A DNA stretch of 64,000 nt from Bufo bufo (Eukaryota > Chordata > Amphibia > Anura > Bufonidae), in the NCBI RefSeq assembly GCF_905171765.1, contig NC_053393.1, positions 66,185,371 through 66,249,370 on the forward strand, read 5' to 3'. Made by a program: the position numbers and the translations under genes. Positions 1 through 10,171 of the stretch are shown piece by piece (position 1 is the stretch's first letter; every line of letters starts with the position of its first letter). Below the pieces are notes generated by a model. The model was not told the origin of the DNA. It saw only the letters and a list, made by a program, of their open reading frames with translations, and did no database searches.

Positions 1-44
1 AGCGGAAAAATAAACAGTGGTGTTAACACAACATTATTCCCACT

Positions 45-510
45 GCTACTTCCCCCCTCCCCACTCTGTCATGGGGCCACTAGTGTGACTGTCACTGCCA
101 CCTTCTACACTCTGTCATGGGGCCACTACTGCTGCTGCCACCATTCCCACTCTGTCATGGGGCCACTATTGTCACAGTTACTGCCACCGCTGCTGCTGCC
201 ACTGTCCCCACTCTGTCAAGGGTCCAGTACTGCTGTTGACACTGTCACCACTATGTCACGGGGCCCCTACTGCTGCTGACACTATCCCCACTCTGTCACA
301 GGGCCACTATTGTCACAGTTACTGCCACTGCTGCTGCTACCAAATTCCACACTCTGTCATGGGGCCACTGCTGTCCCTATCACTGCTACTGCTGCTGGCA
401 CCGTCCCACTCTGTCATGGGGCCACATCTGCTGCTGCCACCATCCACAATCTGTAATAGGGCCACTACTGCTGCTGTCACTGTCCTCACTCTGTCATGGG
501 GCCACTGTTA
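45..510. repeat. CTG-rich minisatellite with irregular 40/60-bp period
   Basis: The motif CACTCTGTCATGGGGCCACT recurs about ten times (near 63, 109, 149, 210, 250, 290, 351, 408, 448 and 489). The copies are separated by CTG/CTGC-rich spacers. Intervals alternate between about 40 and about 60 bp, which suggests units built from roughly 20-bp subunits. Open frames across it are low-complexity and I read them as non-coding. The array starts close to the window edge and its left limit may lie outside. Confidence 0.85.
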
Positions 511-734
511 CTATCACTATCTGATTGGTAGGGGTCCGAAATCCTGCAGCAGTAGCTCTAGCGCCAGAACTACACAGCCCCGGCCATTATGCGGTGGATG
601 GAGCTGGTTACCACAGCGCTGCTCCCATTCACCTCAATGAAGTGAATCCACTGCATGATGAGCTAAGCAATGTAGTTCTGGTGCTGGAGCTACTGCTGCA
701 GGGTTTCGGACCCCCACCAATAAGATAGTGATAG
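511..734. repeat. Palindromic (foldback) interspersed element
   Basis: Left arm CTATCACTATCTGATTGGTA with GGGTCCGAAA is matched in reverse by TTTCGGACCC and the right end near 734. The arms are about 70 bp. The interior GCTGCTCCCATTCACCTCAA is itself near-palindromic. The same core (the GGTGGGGGTCCGA type next to CCTATCCT) recurs at 10.2, 35.6, 51.2, 59.3 and 62.2 kb, so this is a dispersed family, probably a non-autonomous DNA transposon. Confidence 0.7.
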
Positions 735-1185
735 CCTATCCTGGGGCCAGTACATCACCTGTAAAGAAGTATACACCCCTTCAAAGTCAATGTCCATCCT
801 TACATATTTTTTTTATTTTATGTATCTACTGTGGTAAGGTGTACGGTAAAGTAGTGGAAGGTGTGTATATCTCACCCAGATTCCTCAGCAGAACATAGTT
901 GCTGGAGCTGTTTTGTTTAAATTTAATGGGCAGAATTTTATTTGGACTGAGAGGTAGGATTGGCAGAGGAACCTCCCAATCCACACTCTTCCACTACAGG
1001 AATTCTCTGGCCTGGGGGATCCCAGGTGTAGGGTGCAGGGATCATTAGTGAGGAATAAAAGAGATCTCAGACTGTCAATTTGGGGGAGATATGCCTGGAG
1101 AGCTGACCTGTATGGTTAGAGCTTGATAACTGGCAGACCGTGAGACTGTGTGAACCCTGAACTTTCCTGGTGTTAACTGGACTTA

Positions 1186-2632
1186 CAGTTGCAAGAAAAA
1201 GTATGTGAACCCTTTGGAATGATATGAATTTCTGCACAAATTGGTCATACAATGTGATCTGATCTTCATCTAAGTCACAACAATAGACAATCACAGTCTG
1301 CTTAAACTAATAACACACAAAGAATTAAATGTTACCATGTTTTTATTGAATACCCCATGTAAACATTCACAGTGCAGGTGGAAAAAGTATGTGAACCCCT
1401 AGATTAATGACATCTCCAAGAGCTAATTGGAGTGAGGTGTCATCCAACTGGAGTCCAATCAATGAGATGACATTGGAGGTGTTGGTTACAGCTGCCCTGC
1501 CCTATAAAAAACACACACCAGTTCTGGGTTTGCTTTTCACAAGAAGCATTGCCTGATGTGAATGAAGCCTCTCAGAAGACCTAAGAATTGTTGACTTGCA
1601 TAAAGCTGGAAAGGGTTATAAAAGTTTCTCCAAAAGCCTTGCTGTTCCTCAGTCCACGGTAAGACAAATTGTCTATAAATGGAGAAAGTTCAGCACGGCT
1701 GCTACTCTCCCTAGGAGTGGCATTCCTGTAAAGATGACTGCAAGAGCACAGCGCAGACTGCTCAATGAGGTGAAGAAGAATCCTAGAGTGTCAGCTAAAG
1801 ACTTACAAAAGTCTCTGGCATATGCTAACATCCCTGCAGTACTGGCAAAATATTCTGTGGACTGATTAAACCAAAGTTGAGTTGTTTGGAAGAAACACAC
1901 AACACTATGTGTGGAGAAAATGAGGCACAGCACACCAACATCAAAACCTCATCCCAACTGTGAAGTATGGTGGTGGGGGCATCATGGTTTGGGGCTGCTT
2001 TGCTGCGCCAGGGCCTGGACGGATTGCTATCATTGAAGGAAAAATTAATTCCCAAGTTTATCAAGAAATTTTGCAGGAGAACTTAAAGCCATCTGTCCAC
2101 CAGCTGAAGCTCAACAGAAGATGGGTGTTGCAACAGGACAACGACCCAAAGCATAGAAGTAAATCAACAACAGAATGGCTTAAACAGAAGAAAATATGCC
2201 TTCTGGAGTGGCCCAGTCAGAGTCCTGACCTCTACCCGATGGAGATGCTGTGGCATGACCTCAAGAAAGCGATTCACACGAGACATCCCAAGAATATTGC
2301 TGAACTGAAACAGTTCTGTAAAGAGGAATGGTCAAGAATTACTCCTGACAGTTGTGCACTTCTGATCTGCAACTACAGGAAACATTTGGTTCAAGTTATT
2401 GCTGCAAAAGGAGGTTCAACCAGTTATTAAATCCAAGGGTTCACATACTTTTTCCACCTGCACTGTGAATGTTTACATGGTGTGTTCAAAAAAACCTGGT
2501 AACATTTAATTCTTTGTGTGTTATTAGTTTAAGCAGACTGTTACTTAGATCAAGATCAGATCACATTTTATGACCAATTTGTGCAGAAATCCATATCATT
2601 CCAAAGGGTTCACATACTTTTTCTTGCAACTG
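1186..2632 (+). mobile_element. Tc1-type DNA transposon, family A (IR/DR)
   Basis: It starts CAGTTGCAAGAAAAAGTATG, ends with the inverse, and is flanked by TA at 1184-1185 and 2633-2634. The inverted repeats are about 210 bp. Each carries an outer and an inner copy of the motif AAAAAGTATGTGAACCC (outer near 1196, inner near 1382, mirrored near 2445 and 2610). This is the IR/DR layout used by Tc1 transposases. The element sits inside the solo LTR at 830-2850. Its coding region is damaged, so it is inactive. Confidence 0.95.
1572..2430 (+). pseudogene. Tc1 transposase pseudogene (family A)
   Basis: The N-terminal part encodes the helix-turn-helix DNA-binding region ([17 protein letters not shown]). 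After AYANIPAV the sequence jumps to the catalytic domain, so an internal deletion has removed the second half of the DNA-binding/linker region. At the first catalytic motif (W-T-D at 1858-1866) the following glutamate codon has become TAA at 1867-1869. The C-terminal part then reads on to 2430, with the second aspartate in LQQDNDPKH and the third acidic residue in SPDLYPMEML, where the usual Asn-Pro-Ile is altered. No ATG is in frame with the N-terminal part. The protein cannot be made. Confidence 0.9.
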
Positions 2633-2854
2633 TATAGGTGAGAGAGCAATCACTTTTGTATTAGTTAGAGCTCAGTTGTGGTGTTTTATGTTTTGTTGTG
2701 GTGGTGCTGAAACCTCACCTCACCCAGTGACGATATAACTGGGATGATCTTCTGTATTGCTGAAGTAACCTAATAAAGCATCGTTTGGACTTTGAAACAC
2801 GCAGTTTAAGTCTGTCATTGCCACCCTGCTTGAGAGAGCGATCCTTCACACTAC

Positions 2855-3151
2855 ATACTGTAGGTTCAAAACTATGTTCTAATTGATGTGTAGATTAATT
2901 TCTTAATACATCATTATGTCATTTTTTCTAATACAGAGCTAATCTGTGTAGACATTAATGTAAAATATAATAAGGTGGCTGCTTGGAGCTACCACTAGAG
3001 AGAGCTGAGGAGCTCATTGCATACACCATCATTGAGCTCTATTGTATATATACATATATAGCAGATGTTTTGTTGTATACTAAGCACAGCGCCATAGTTT
3101 AGTGGCTGTGGAGATATCACAACTCAGTCCCATTCACTTGAATAGGAGAGA
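2855..3151. other. Intergenic DNA with a degraded palindromic repeat
   Basis: The stretch holds no gene. Around 2990-3035 the sequence CCACTAGAGAGAGCTGAGG resembles the arm of the palindromic element at 7626-7741. Around 3070-3150 lies a fragment with AACTCAGTCCCATTCACTTG, common to the foldback family. Confidence 0.45.
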
Positions 3152-3326
3152 TTAAATGGGTTGTCTCATCTCAGACAATGGGGGCATATTGCTAGGACAT
3201 GCCCCCATTATCTTATAGGTGACGGTCCCACCGCTGGGGCCTGCACCTACAGTGGATATAAAAAGTCTACACACCCCTGTTAAAAGGTCAGGTTTCTGTG
3301 CTGTAAAAAAAATGAGACAAAGATAA

Positions 3327-3867
3327 GGCTACTTTTAAACTTGCGGCAGAGTGACCCGGCAAGCAGTTCCGGCAAAACTTATGCCAATTGATGGCATTTG
3401 TAAGACTGATCGGGATCCTGAGCAGTCTTAAAAATGCCTGATCAGTCAGAAAAATGCATTGAAATGCCGGATCAGTCTTTCTGGTGTCATCTGGCTAAAC
3501 AGATCCTGCATTTATTTTTTTCACATTTTTTTCGGTTTGCACATGCGCAGACCAGAAGGACGGATCCAGCATTCCGGTATTTTGAATGCTGGATCCGGCA
3601 CTAATACATTCCTATGGGAAAAAATGCAGAATCTGGCATTCAGGCAAGTCTTCTTTCTTTTTGGCCGGAGATAAAACCGTAGCATGCTGCGGTTTTATCT
3701 TTTGCCTGATCAGTAAAAAAAGACTGAACTGAAGACATCCTGATGCATCCTGAACGGATTACTCTTCATTCAGAATCAGTTCTGATCAGTTCTTTTCCGG
3801 CATTGAGCCCTTTTGACGGATCTGGCACTCAGTGCCGGAAAAGAAAAACGCTAGTGTGAAAGTACCC
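3327..3867. mobile_element. PIF/Harbinger-like MITE nested in Tc1 family B
   Basis: Left terminus GGCTACTTTTAAACTTGCGG and right terminus AACGCTAGTGTGAAAGTACC are imperfect inverted repeats. Identical TAA trinucleotides flank the element (3324-3326 and 3868-3870). Removing it restores a continuous Tc1 inverted repeat that matches the right-hand copy. The 3-bp TAA duplication and the GG...CC ends fit PIF/Harbinger. It has no coding capacity. A related copy lies at 57361-58505. Confidence 0.8.
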
Positions 3868-4006
3868 TAAATCATTTCAGAACTTTTTCCACCTTTAATG
3901 TGACCTATAAACTGTACAACTGAATTGAAAAAAAAGAAATCTTTTTAGGTAGAGGGAAGAAAAAATATAAAAATAAAATAATATGGTTGCATAAGTGTGC
4001 ACACCC

Positions 4007-5000
4007 TTAAACTAATACTTTGTTGAAGCACCTTTTGATTTTATTACAGCACTCACTCTTTTTGGGTATGAGTCTATCAGCATGGCACATTTTGACAAGA
4101 TTTGCCCACTCTTCTTTGCAAAAACACTCCAAATCTGTCATATTGCGAGGGCATCTCCTGTGCACAGTCCTCTTCAGATCACCCCACAGATTTTCTATCG
4201 GATTCAGGTCTGGGCTCTGGCTGGGCCATTCCAAAACTTTAATCTTCTTCTAGTGAAGCCATTCCTTTGTTGATTTGGATGTATGCTTTGGGTCATTGTC
4301 ATACTGAAAGTTGAAGTTCCTCTTCATGTTCAGCTTTCTAACAGAAGCCTGAAGGTTTTGGGCCAATATTGACTGGTATTTGGAACTGTTCATAATTCCC
4401 TCTAGCTCAACTAAGGCCCCTTGGCATGATGCTGCCACCACCATGCTTCACTGTGGGTATGGTGTTCTTTTGGTGATGTGCAGTGTTGTTTTTGGGCCAA
4501 ACATATCTTTTGGAATTATAGCCAAAAAGTTCAACCTTGGTTTCATCAGACCATAACACCTTTTCCCACATGCTTTTGGGAGACTTCAGGTGTACTTTTG
4601 CAAAATGTAGCCTGGCTTGGATGTTTTTCTTCATAAGAAAAATCTTTCGTCTTGCCACTCTACCCCATAGCCCAGACATATGAAGAATACGGGAGATTGT
4701 TGTCACATCTACCACACAGTCAGTACTTGCCAGATATTCCTGCAGCTCCTTTAATGTTGCTGTAGACCTCTTGGTAGCCTCCCAAACCAGTTTTCTTCTC
4801 GTCTTTTCATCAATTTTGGAGGGACGTCCAGTTCTTGGTAATGTCACTGTTGTGCCATATTTTCTCCACTTGATGAGGACTGTCTTCACTGTGTTCCATG
4901 GTATATCTAATGCCTTGGAAATTCTTTTGTACCCTTCTCCTGACTGATATCTTTTAACAATGAGATCCCTCTGATGCTTTGGAAGCTCTCTGTGGACCAT
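4007..5000 (-). pseudogene. Tc1 transposase pseudogene (family B)
   Basis: It reads from ATG at 5000 on the minus strand. The order is HTH region (RISKALDIPWNTVKTVLIKW), GRPSKI hook-like segment, second HTH, then the catalytic domain with first aspartate in LWSDETKVELFG. A frameshift occurs near 4407-4444, after KHGGGSIM. The second aspartate (YDNDPKHTSKS) is followed by an in-frame TAG at 4250-4252. The frame resumes through [11 protein letters not shown], with the third catalytic Glu. A further shift spoils the C terminus near 4100. All three DDE residues survive, but two shifts and one stop make it a fossil. Confidence 0.9.
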
Positions 5001-5870
5001 GGCTTTTGCTGTGGGATGCGACTAAATTTCAGGAAACACTAACTAGAGCAGCTGAACTTTATTTGGGGTTAATCAGAGGCACTTTAAATGCTGGCAGGTG
5101 TACGCTGACTCCTATGTAACACGATTTTGAATGTGATTTCTTAATTCTGAACACAGCTACATCCCCAGTTTTAAGAGGGTGTGCACACTTATGCAACCAC
5201 ATTATTTTAGTTTTTTTTTTATATTTTTTCTTCCCTCCACCTAAAATATTTCAGTTTGTTTTTCAATTGAGTTGTACAGTTTGTAGGTCACATTAAAGGT
5301 GGAAAAAGTTCTGAAATTATTTATCTTTGTCTCATATTTTTACATCACAGAAACCTGACATTTTAACAGGGGTGTGTAGACTTTTTATATCCACTGTATA
5401 TCAAGAATGGACCCCCAAAAGTGGTGGAGGGCTCACTGCGCATGCGCAGCCGCCCTCCATTCATTTTCTATGGGGCCACAACAAATAGCCGAGCGCTGGC
5501 TCGGCTATTTCTGTCGGACCCATAGGAGTGAATGAGAGCGGTAGCTGGTCATGCACGGTGCACTCCCATTCACTTCTATGGGGGAGAGCACTCGGGTGTT
5601 GCTGGACCAGAGTCCTCCAGCCACCACTTTGCGGGGCTTCGTTCTTGATATAGGTGCTGGACCTGCACCTATCAGACAATGGGGGGCATATCCTAGCCAT
5701 ATGCCCTCATTGTTTGAGATGAGAATACCTCTTTAAGTGAATGCATGTTCAATCCCGTTACATTTGTTAGGATATCTTATACATCGTTAATTTTTTAGCT
5801 GACAGATTCCTTTGGCACACATTCGCCATTTTCCTTTAAAGTAAATGTCTACCTTTGAACCAGGGGCGGA

Positions 5871-7520
5871 CACAGACAGCAGGGGTCCCCTGTGCAAAGA
5901 ATGTGCCTGCCTCCCCCCATGTCAAATTCTCAACCTAACCTATTCCCTCCTGACATTACATACAGCAATACAAAACCTACAGGGTAAGACTACTTTCACA
6001 CCTGCGGCACTAGGATCCGGGCACCTGATCCAGCAAAAAATGCAAGGAATCAACCGGGCATAAACTGCAGCATGCAACGGTTTGTGTTCCCCTTGGAGAC
6101 GCTGTGCTCCCCCAAACTATACTGCAGAAACAGGTAAACCCCCTGAAAATACTAGTTACACACAGATAGTGCCCCTTCAATAATTATTGGAATACAGTGC
6201 CCTAAAAAATAACAGCACCCAGCAAATAGTGCTCCTGACACTAATAGTATAAACATAATGTCCCCACAAAAGAACTGTCCTAAGCTGATACTGTGTCAGG
6301 GTGCCTCCCACAGTAATAGTGCTCCCCAAAATCCCAACAATAGTGATAATTTTGTGCCAGAGTGTAGTAATAGTGCTCCTACAGTGCCCCCAACAGTAAT
6401 TGTGTCCCAGAAGTAACAGTGCTCCCATAGTCCCCCATTTGTAATAAAGACCACCATAATGCCCCTGGTAGTAAAAATTATCTTTATGATGTGTGACAGT
6501 AGAAAAACGCCCCCTTATAATGTGTGCCAGTACAAAAAAATTTCCCGTTGTGTGTCAGTAAAAAAATACCTCCTCTTAGTGCCCCCTTAGTGCTCTTGCT
6601 GTGTGCCAGAGCAAAAAACACTTTTAGTGCCTCCAGTTGAACTTAGGTGCCCATAGTGCCCCTATAATTTGTGCCAGTATAAAATACTCCTATATAGTGC
6701 CCCCAGAAGATGACCCCATAGTGCTCCTCCCCTGTCCCCATATTGCCCCCCATATTGTTCCAGTATAAAATGCTCCTATAGACTGCCCGCATAGATGCCC
6801 CCCTAATGCTCCTCTCCCCCTTCCCCATAGTGTCACCAAAATGGGTGCCAGTATTAAATTTCCCTATATAATGCCCCCCAGTAGATGCCCCCATAGTGCT
6901 CTTCTCCTCCACATCTCCATAGTGCCCCCCCATAATGCGTGCCAGTATATAGGGCCCCCAGTAGATGCCCCATAGTGTTCCTTTCACCTTACTACTCCAT
7001 AGTACCCCCCATAATGCGTTCCAGTATATAGGACCCCCATTAGATGACCCCATAGTGCTCCCCCTCCACTTCTCCATAGTGCCCCCATAATGTGTGCCAG
7101 TATATAGGGCCCCCAGTAGATGCCCCCATAGTGCTCCCCCTCCACTTCTCCATAGTGCCCCCATAATGTGTGCCAGTATATGGAGCCCCCCTCTTCTACG
7201 CCATACTATACTACAAATAAAGAAAAAATTAAACTCACATACTTACCTCCATGCCGCTTACAGTGATGTGATGCATCACTGGTAGCCTGCAGCCTATCAG
7301 AGGAACAGGGAAGGGAGACGCGCCTCTCTCCCCTGCCCTGCTGCACCATTCATCTTTATCGTTCTCCTGAGGACGGCGATACAGGTGAATACAGAGATGA
7401 GTGCTTCCACAATGGAAGCGCTCATCTCTTTCTGTACTGCTGCCGGTCAGAAAGGGCCACCCTCCCACACTGGGCCCCTGTGCAGCCGAACCGGCTGCAC
7501 AGGCGGTATGTCCGCCCCCG
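5871..7520. mobile_element. Non-autonomous hAT-type element, 1650 bp
   Basis: It begins CAGGGGCGGACAC and ends GTCCGCCCCCG. A perfect 8-bp duplication CTTTGAAC flanks it (5863-5870 and 7521-7528). An 8-bp TSD with CAGGGG...CCCC(T)G termini is diagnostic of hAT. The interior holds a large minisatellite (see 6932-7190, with more diverged units back to about 6160) and no transposase. The open frames on either strand are minisatellite translations. Confidence 0.85.
6932..7190. repeat. 76-bp minisatellite inside a hAT-type element
   Basis: Units begin CATAATGYGTKCCAGTATAT near 6931, 7010, 7086 and 7162 (spacing 79, 76 and 76 bp). The last two full units are nearly identical. More diverged units with GTGCCCCC and CCATAGTGCTCC extend left to about 6160, so the array probably expanded from right to left with age. 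On the minus strand it reads as a 173-codon Gly/Trp/Tyr-rich frame that I do not regard as a gene. Confidence 0.85.
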
Positions 7521-7625
7521 CTTTGAACATCATATTGTTTATAGATTCCAAATCCATGCCAAATCATTACAATACATCTTTGTCACAAGCCAGAGTTCAA
7601 TTTTTCTGAAACAGAGCCACAAAAC

Positions 7626-7741
7626 TGCCTGCAAGTACCACTAGGGGGAGCTAAGGATCTTACTGCATGCAGCTTTATCATTGGGCTTACAAACAGAATG
7701 TTGTAAGCTCTTTAGCTCCTTCTAGTGGTGGATGCATGCAG
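7626..7741. repeat. Palindromic MITE with CTCF-like core
   Basis: Left arm ACCACTAGGGGGAGCTAAGG is mirrored by AGCTCCTTCTAGTGGTGG and TGCATGCA elements, with a short loop around 7670-7690. The left arm (CCACTAGGGGGAGC, 7638-7651) differs at one core position from the CTCF consensus. A diverged copy is at about 2990. No transposase is present. Confidence 0.6.
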
Positions 7742-7855
7742 ACAGAATTGTATTATTTAACTTAGGGGATTTGGAGTTCTGTTTTTGCTCTGACTGCTAC
7801 AAAGACATATTAATCAGCACAGAATTTTGCATTTATAATATTTAGTGGGCAGCAC

Positions 7856-9275
7856 GGTGTCTCAGTGATTAGCACTGGTGGCGAGCAGCACTGGGGTCCG
7901 ATGTTCGAATCCGACCAAGGACAAAATCTGCATGGAGTTTGTATGTTCTCCCCGTGTTTGCGTGGGTTTCCTCCAGGTACTCCAGTTTCCTCCCACACTC
8001 CAAAGACATACTGATAGGGACCTTAGATTGTGAGTGTAAGATGGAGAAACAGCCACTGATTCTTGAATGCTGTTTGTGAAACTGTCATTTGGCATTTTGG
8101 GCACTAGAGGCCACTGTTTTGAACTGATCACTCATGCTGCTGTGTGTGCCAGAAAAAGAAGAAATGATGACATGAGGAGACATGTTTGTGCAGAGGCTGA
8201 AGACAGAATCCAGGGCCATCCTCAGGTCTGTGGGACTTGGAGCAGCCAAAGTCACTGTCAGAAGTGACTGATGCCAGTCAGCAATGCAGATGTTGTCAAG
8301 GAAGAAAGGATCGGTTCCCGCAAGGTCAGTTGGACCGTGGAACGTGGTTCCAGACCCTGTGAGGCCTCATGGTGGATGGAAGGACCTGCGAGTTGGTATA
8401 AGTCCCCATCGGATAAGGACCAGGCCAGGGTCAGCGATCCAGAAGGCTTCCCAGAGAGAGAGAGGGAGGACCGGGTCCCGGAAGGCTGGAAGAGCCGTGG
8501 AACGGTTGGAGCTACCAGGAGAGGTGGTGTTGCTCAGCTTGGAGAAGAAGTCCGCCATTTTGTGAGCTGCATGAGAGGACCGTGTGGATCCGGATTCTGT
8601 TCCCAGGAATGAGTATCGGCGTCAGGAAGCTGATCGGAACAGAGGGTCAGAGTACAGGTTCTGCACGGTCACATGTTGTGGCAGGGACTTGCTGTTGGTC
8701 TGGAGCAACCAGTGAACATAGGACATACCCAGGACAGTGACTCAGCGGCACGGTTATTGACTTGTAGGCTCTGCCGTGTGCGTCATCGGTCAGGTCAGTT
8801 ACCCTGCGGCACAGTATCGACTTGCGGGCTCTGCTGTGTACGCCGCCTTGGATGCGATTGTTCTGTTGGGCTGGTACCGTGACTCTGAGCCTGGAGTATC
8901 AGGTATTCTGGACATTACAAGGCTACTCCAGCGTTTAGGCTGAGAGTATTGAGGGCACGTAAAACAGTGTCGTTTGGGGGTTAAGAGGAGGGAATGTGAC
9001 GTTGTGTTGTTCATTGTATTTGATACTGTATGTGATATATACTCTGTAATTACTGTTAATACTACTGTTATAGTTCAGTAAAGTTTCTGTTTTTGCATCA
9101 GGAGCTGGTGTCCGTGTCGCTTTCCTTATTCCATGACTTCGCTGTATCTTGGGGGTCCCTCCCCGGGTTCACGGTCTTACATGAGCCCCATTGGAGACAG
9201 TTGGATGCTAATGTCTGTAAAGCGCTGCGGAATATGTCAGCGCTATATAAGTGCATAAAATAAAATAATTTAGAT
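7856..9275 (+). mobile_element. V-SINE (tRNA-derived), split by a solo LTR
   Basis: The 5' part (7856-8034) has a tRNA-like head. An A-box-like segment is near 7862-7876, and a B box GTTCGAATCC lies at 7903-7912. The conserved central V domain follows, with GTTCTCCCCGTGTTTGCGTG and GGTACTCCAGTTTCCTCCCA. The 3' part (9182-9275) has GCGCTGCGGAATATGTCAGC and GCTATATAAGTGC, then an ATAAA-type tail. The two parts are joined by TTGTGAG/TGAGCCCC once the LTR at 8035-9181 is removed. Such SINEs are transcribed by Pol III and mobilised by a LINE; this copy is dead. Confidence 0.88.
8035..9181 (+). mobile_element. Solo LTR inside the V-SINE
   Basis: It starts TGTAAGATGGAG and ends GGTCTTACA, so the termini are TGTAAG/CTTACA inverted. 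TGAG lies immediately outside both ends (8031-8034 and 9182-9185). An AGTAAA polyadenylation-type signal is at 9077-9082, about 100 bp before the end. The 1147-bp length and lack of gag/pol mark it as a solo LTR. It has several short open frames, none recognisable. Confidence 0.85.
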
Positions 9276-10171
9276 TCACAGGTGGACATTATTGGTTTAT
9301 AGCCTCCACTGCCCCAATCACACCCATCAATTGTGCATTAGATATTATGGTGTAAACTGCAAAGGTACAGTATCAATATATTTCCCAAGGAGTACAAAGA
9401 TAGCTCCATAACATATATTACTCAGTACCAAGAATACAGCACTGAAGCAAGACCACAGTACAAAGTAATATAGATTCTTAGAAATATGAACATTCAATTT
9501 CAATAACTCTTGGCCTTGCTACATTTTTTTCCATTTTCAAGAAGAAATTGGCAATATCCACAATTTTTTCCCTAACAAAATTAAGAGCATTGCCGCCCTG
9601 GGTGGAAAGAAAGAAGAAATTAATTGTGTGGAGGATAGAGTGAGTATGCAGTGACTGGAACACATGCCCCGAAGCTTGACTGAAAACATTATTAGTTACA
9701 TGTCTGAAAGGCTGATTTCAAGAGAGGAGACGATTCCAACGAGAGCTTCATCATTTATTAAGAGTAATACAAACCATATTTATAAAGCTGAATGAATAGA
9801 CATGCACTGCTGTAAGTAATAAGGAGATGTAAGGATGGGCCTGGAAAAAATTTTGAGACATGCCGAAGACGACATACTGACATGGGTTAGGAAATCTCAT
9901 CAATGGGGTGGTCTGAATACCAAACGTAAAGTTCTGATGAATAGAGCATTCACTGCAAGCATCCTTAGCCATCATCTCTTGTTCTATAGGCCCTATATAT
10001 ACTGCAGCTCTGCATGAGCAAATAGTCCTCAGGCATTGTGGTCTACCCCCAGCGGATCCTGCAGTCCAATTTCCCTACCACAGGCTGACTGCGACAAGAA
10101 TTTCTCTGGATTCTACTGAGCTAAGAAACAAATTGGGACCTAAAACATTGAAATAAGACATCGTGTGTTCT
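9276..10171. other. No recognisable feature
   Basis: This is AT-rich non-coding DNA. I see no gene, no inverted-repeat element and no recognisable family. The short open frames lack any conserved motif. Confidence 0.4.

Larger units (their letters stand above)
830..2850 (+). mobile_element. Solo LTR, interrupted by a Tc1 element
   Basis: The element begins TGTGGTAAGG and ends CCTTCACA, the TG...CA termini of an LTR. It is flanked by the identical 4-bp duplication CTAC at 826-829 and 2851-2854. A polyadenylation signal AATAAA lies at 2772-2777, about 75 bp before the end, as in an R-U5 boundary. Without the Tc1 insertion (1186-2632 plus its duplicated TA) the LTR is about 570 bp. No internal retroelement genes or second LTR are present, so it is a solo LTR left by recombination. 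Its superfamily (Gypsy or ERV) cannot be decided here. Confidence 0.8.
3250..5396 (-). mobile_element. Tc1-type DNA transposon, family B (IR/DR)
   Basis: It starts CAGTGGATATAAAAAGTCTA and ends with the inverse, flanked by TA at 3248-3249 and 5397-5398. The inverted repeats exceed 200 bp. They have outer (GTCTACACACCCCTG) and inner (AGTGTGCACACCC near 3994, mirrored near 5180) direct-repeat motifs. The left inverted repeat is interrupted by a MITE at 3327-3867. The transposase lies on the minus strand and is broken. Confidence 0.95.
3156..5732. mobile_element. TTAA-flanked palindromic element, host of a nested insertion
   Basis: Left end ATGGGTTGTCTCATCTC with ACAATGGGGGCATAT is mirrored on the right by ATATGCCCTCATTGT and GAGATGAGAATACCTC. 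TTAA lies immediately outside both ends (3152-3155 and 5733-5736). TTAA targeting is typical of piggyBac and Kolobok elements. No transposase is present. The body is split by a Tc1 element at 3250-5396; without it the element is about 430 bp and largely self-complementary. Confidence 0.75.

Noticed and set aside
6643..7164. 173-codon Gly/Trp/Tyr-rich frame on the minus strand
   Set aside because: It is a translation of the 76-bp minisatellite within a non-autonomous hAT-type element; the repeat period explains the absence of stops.
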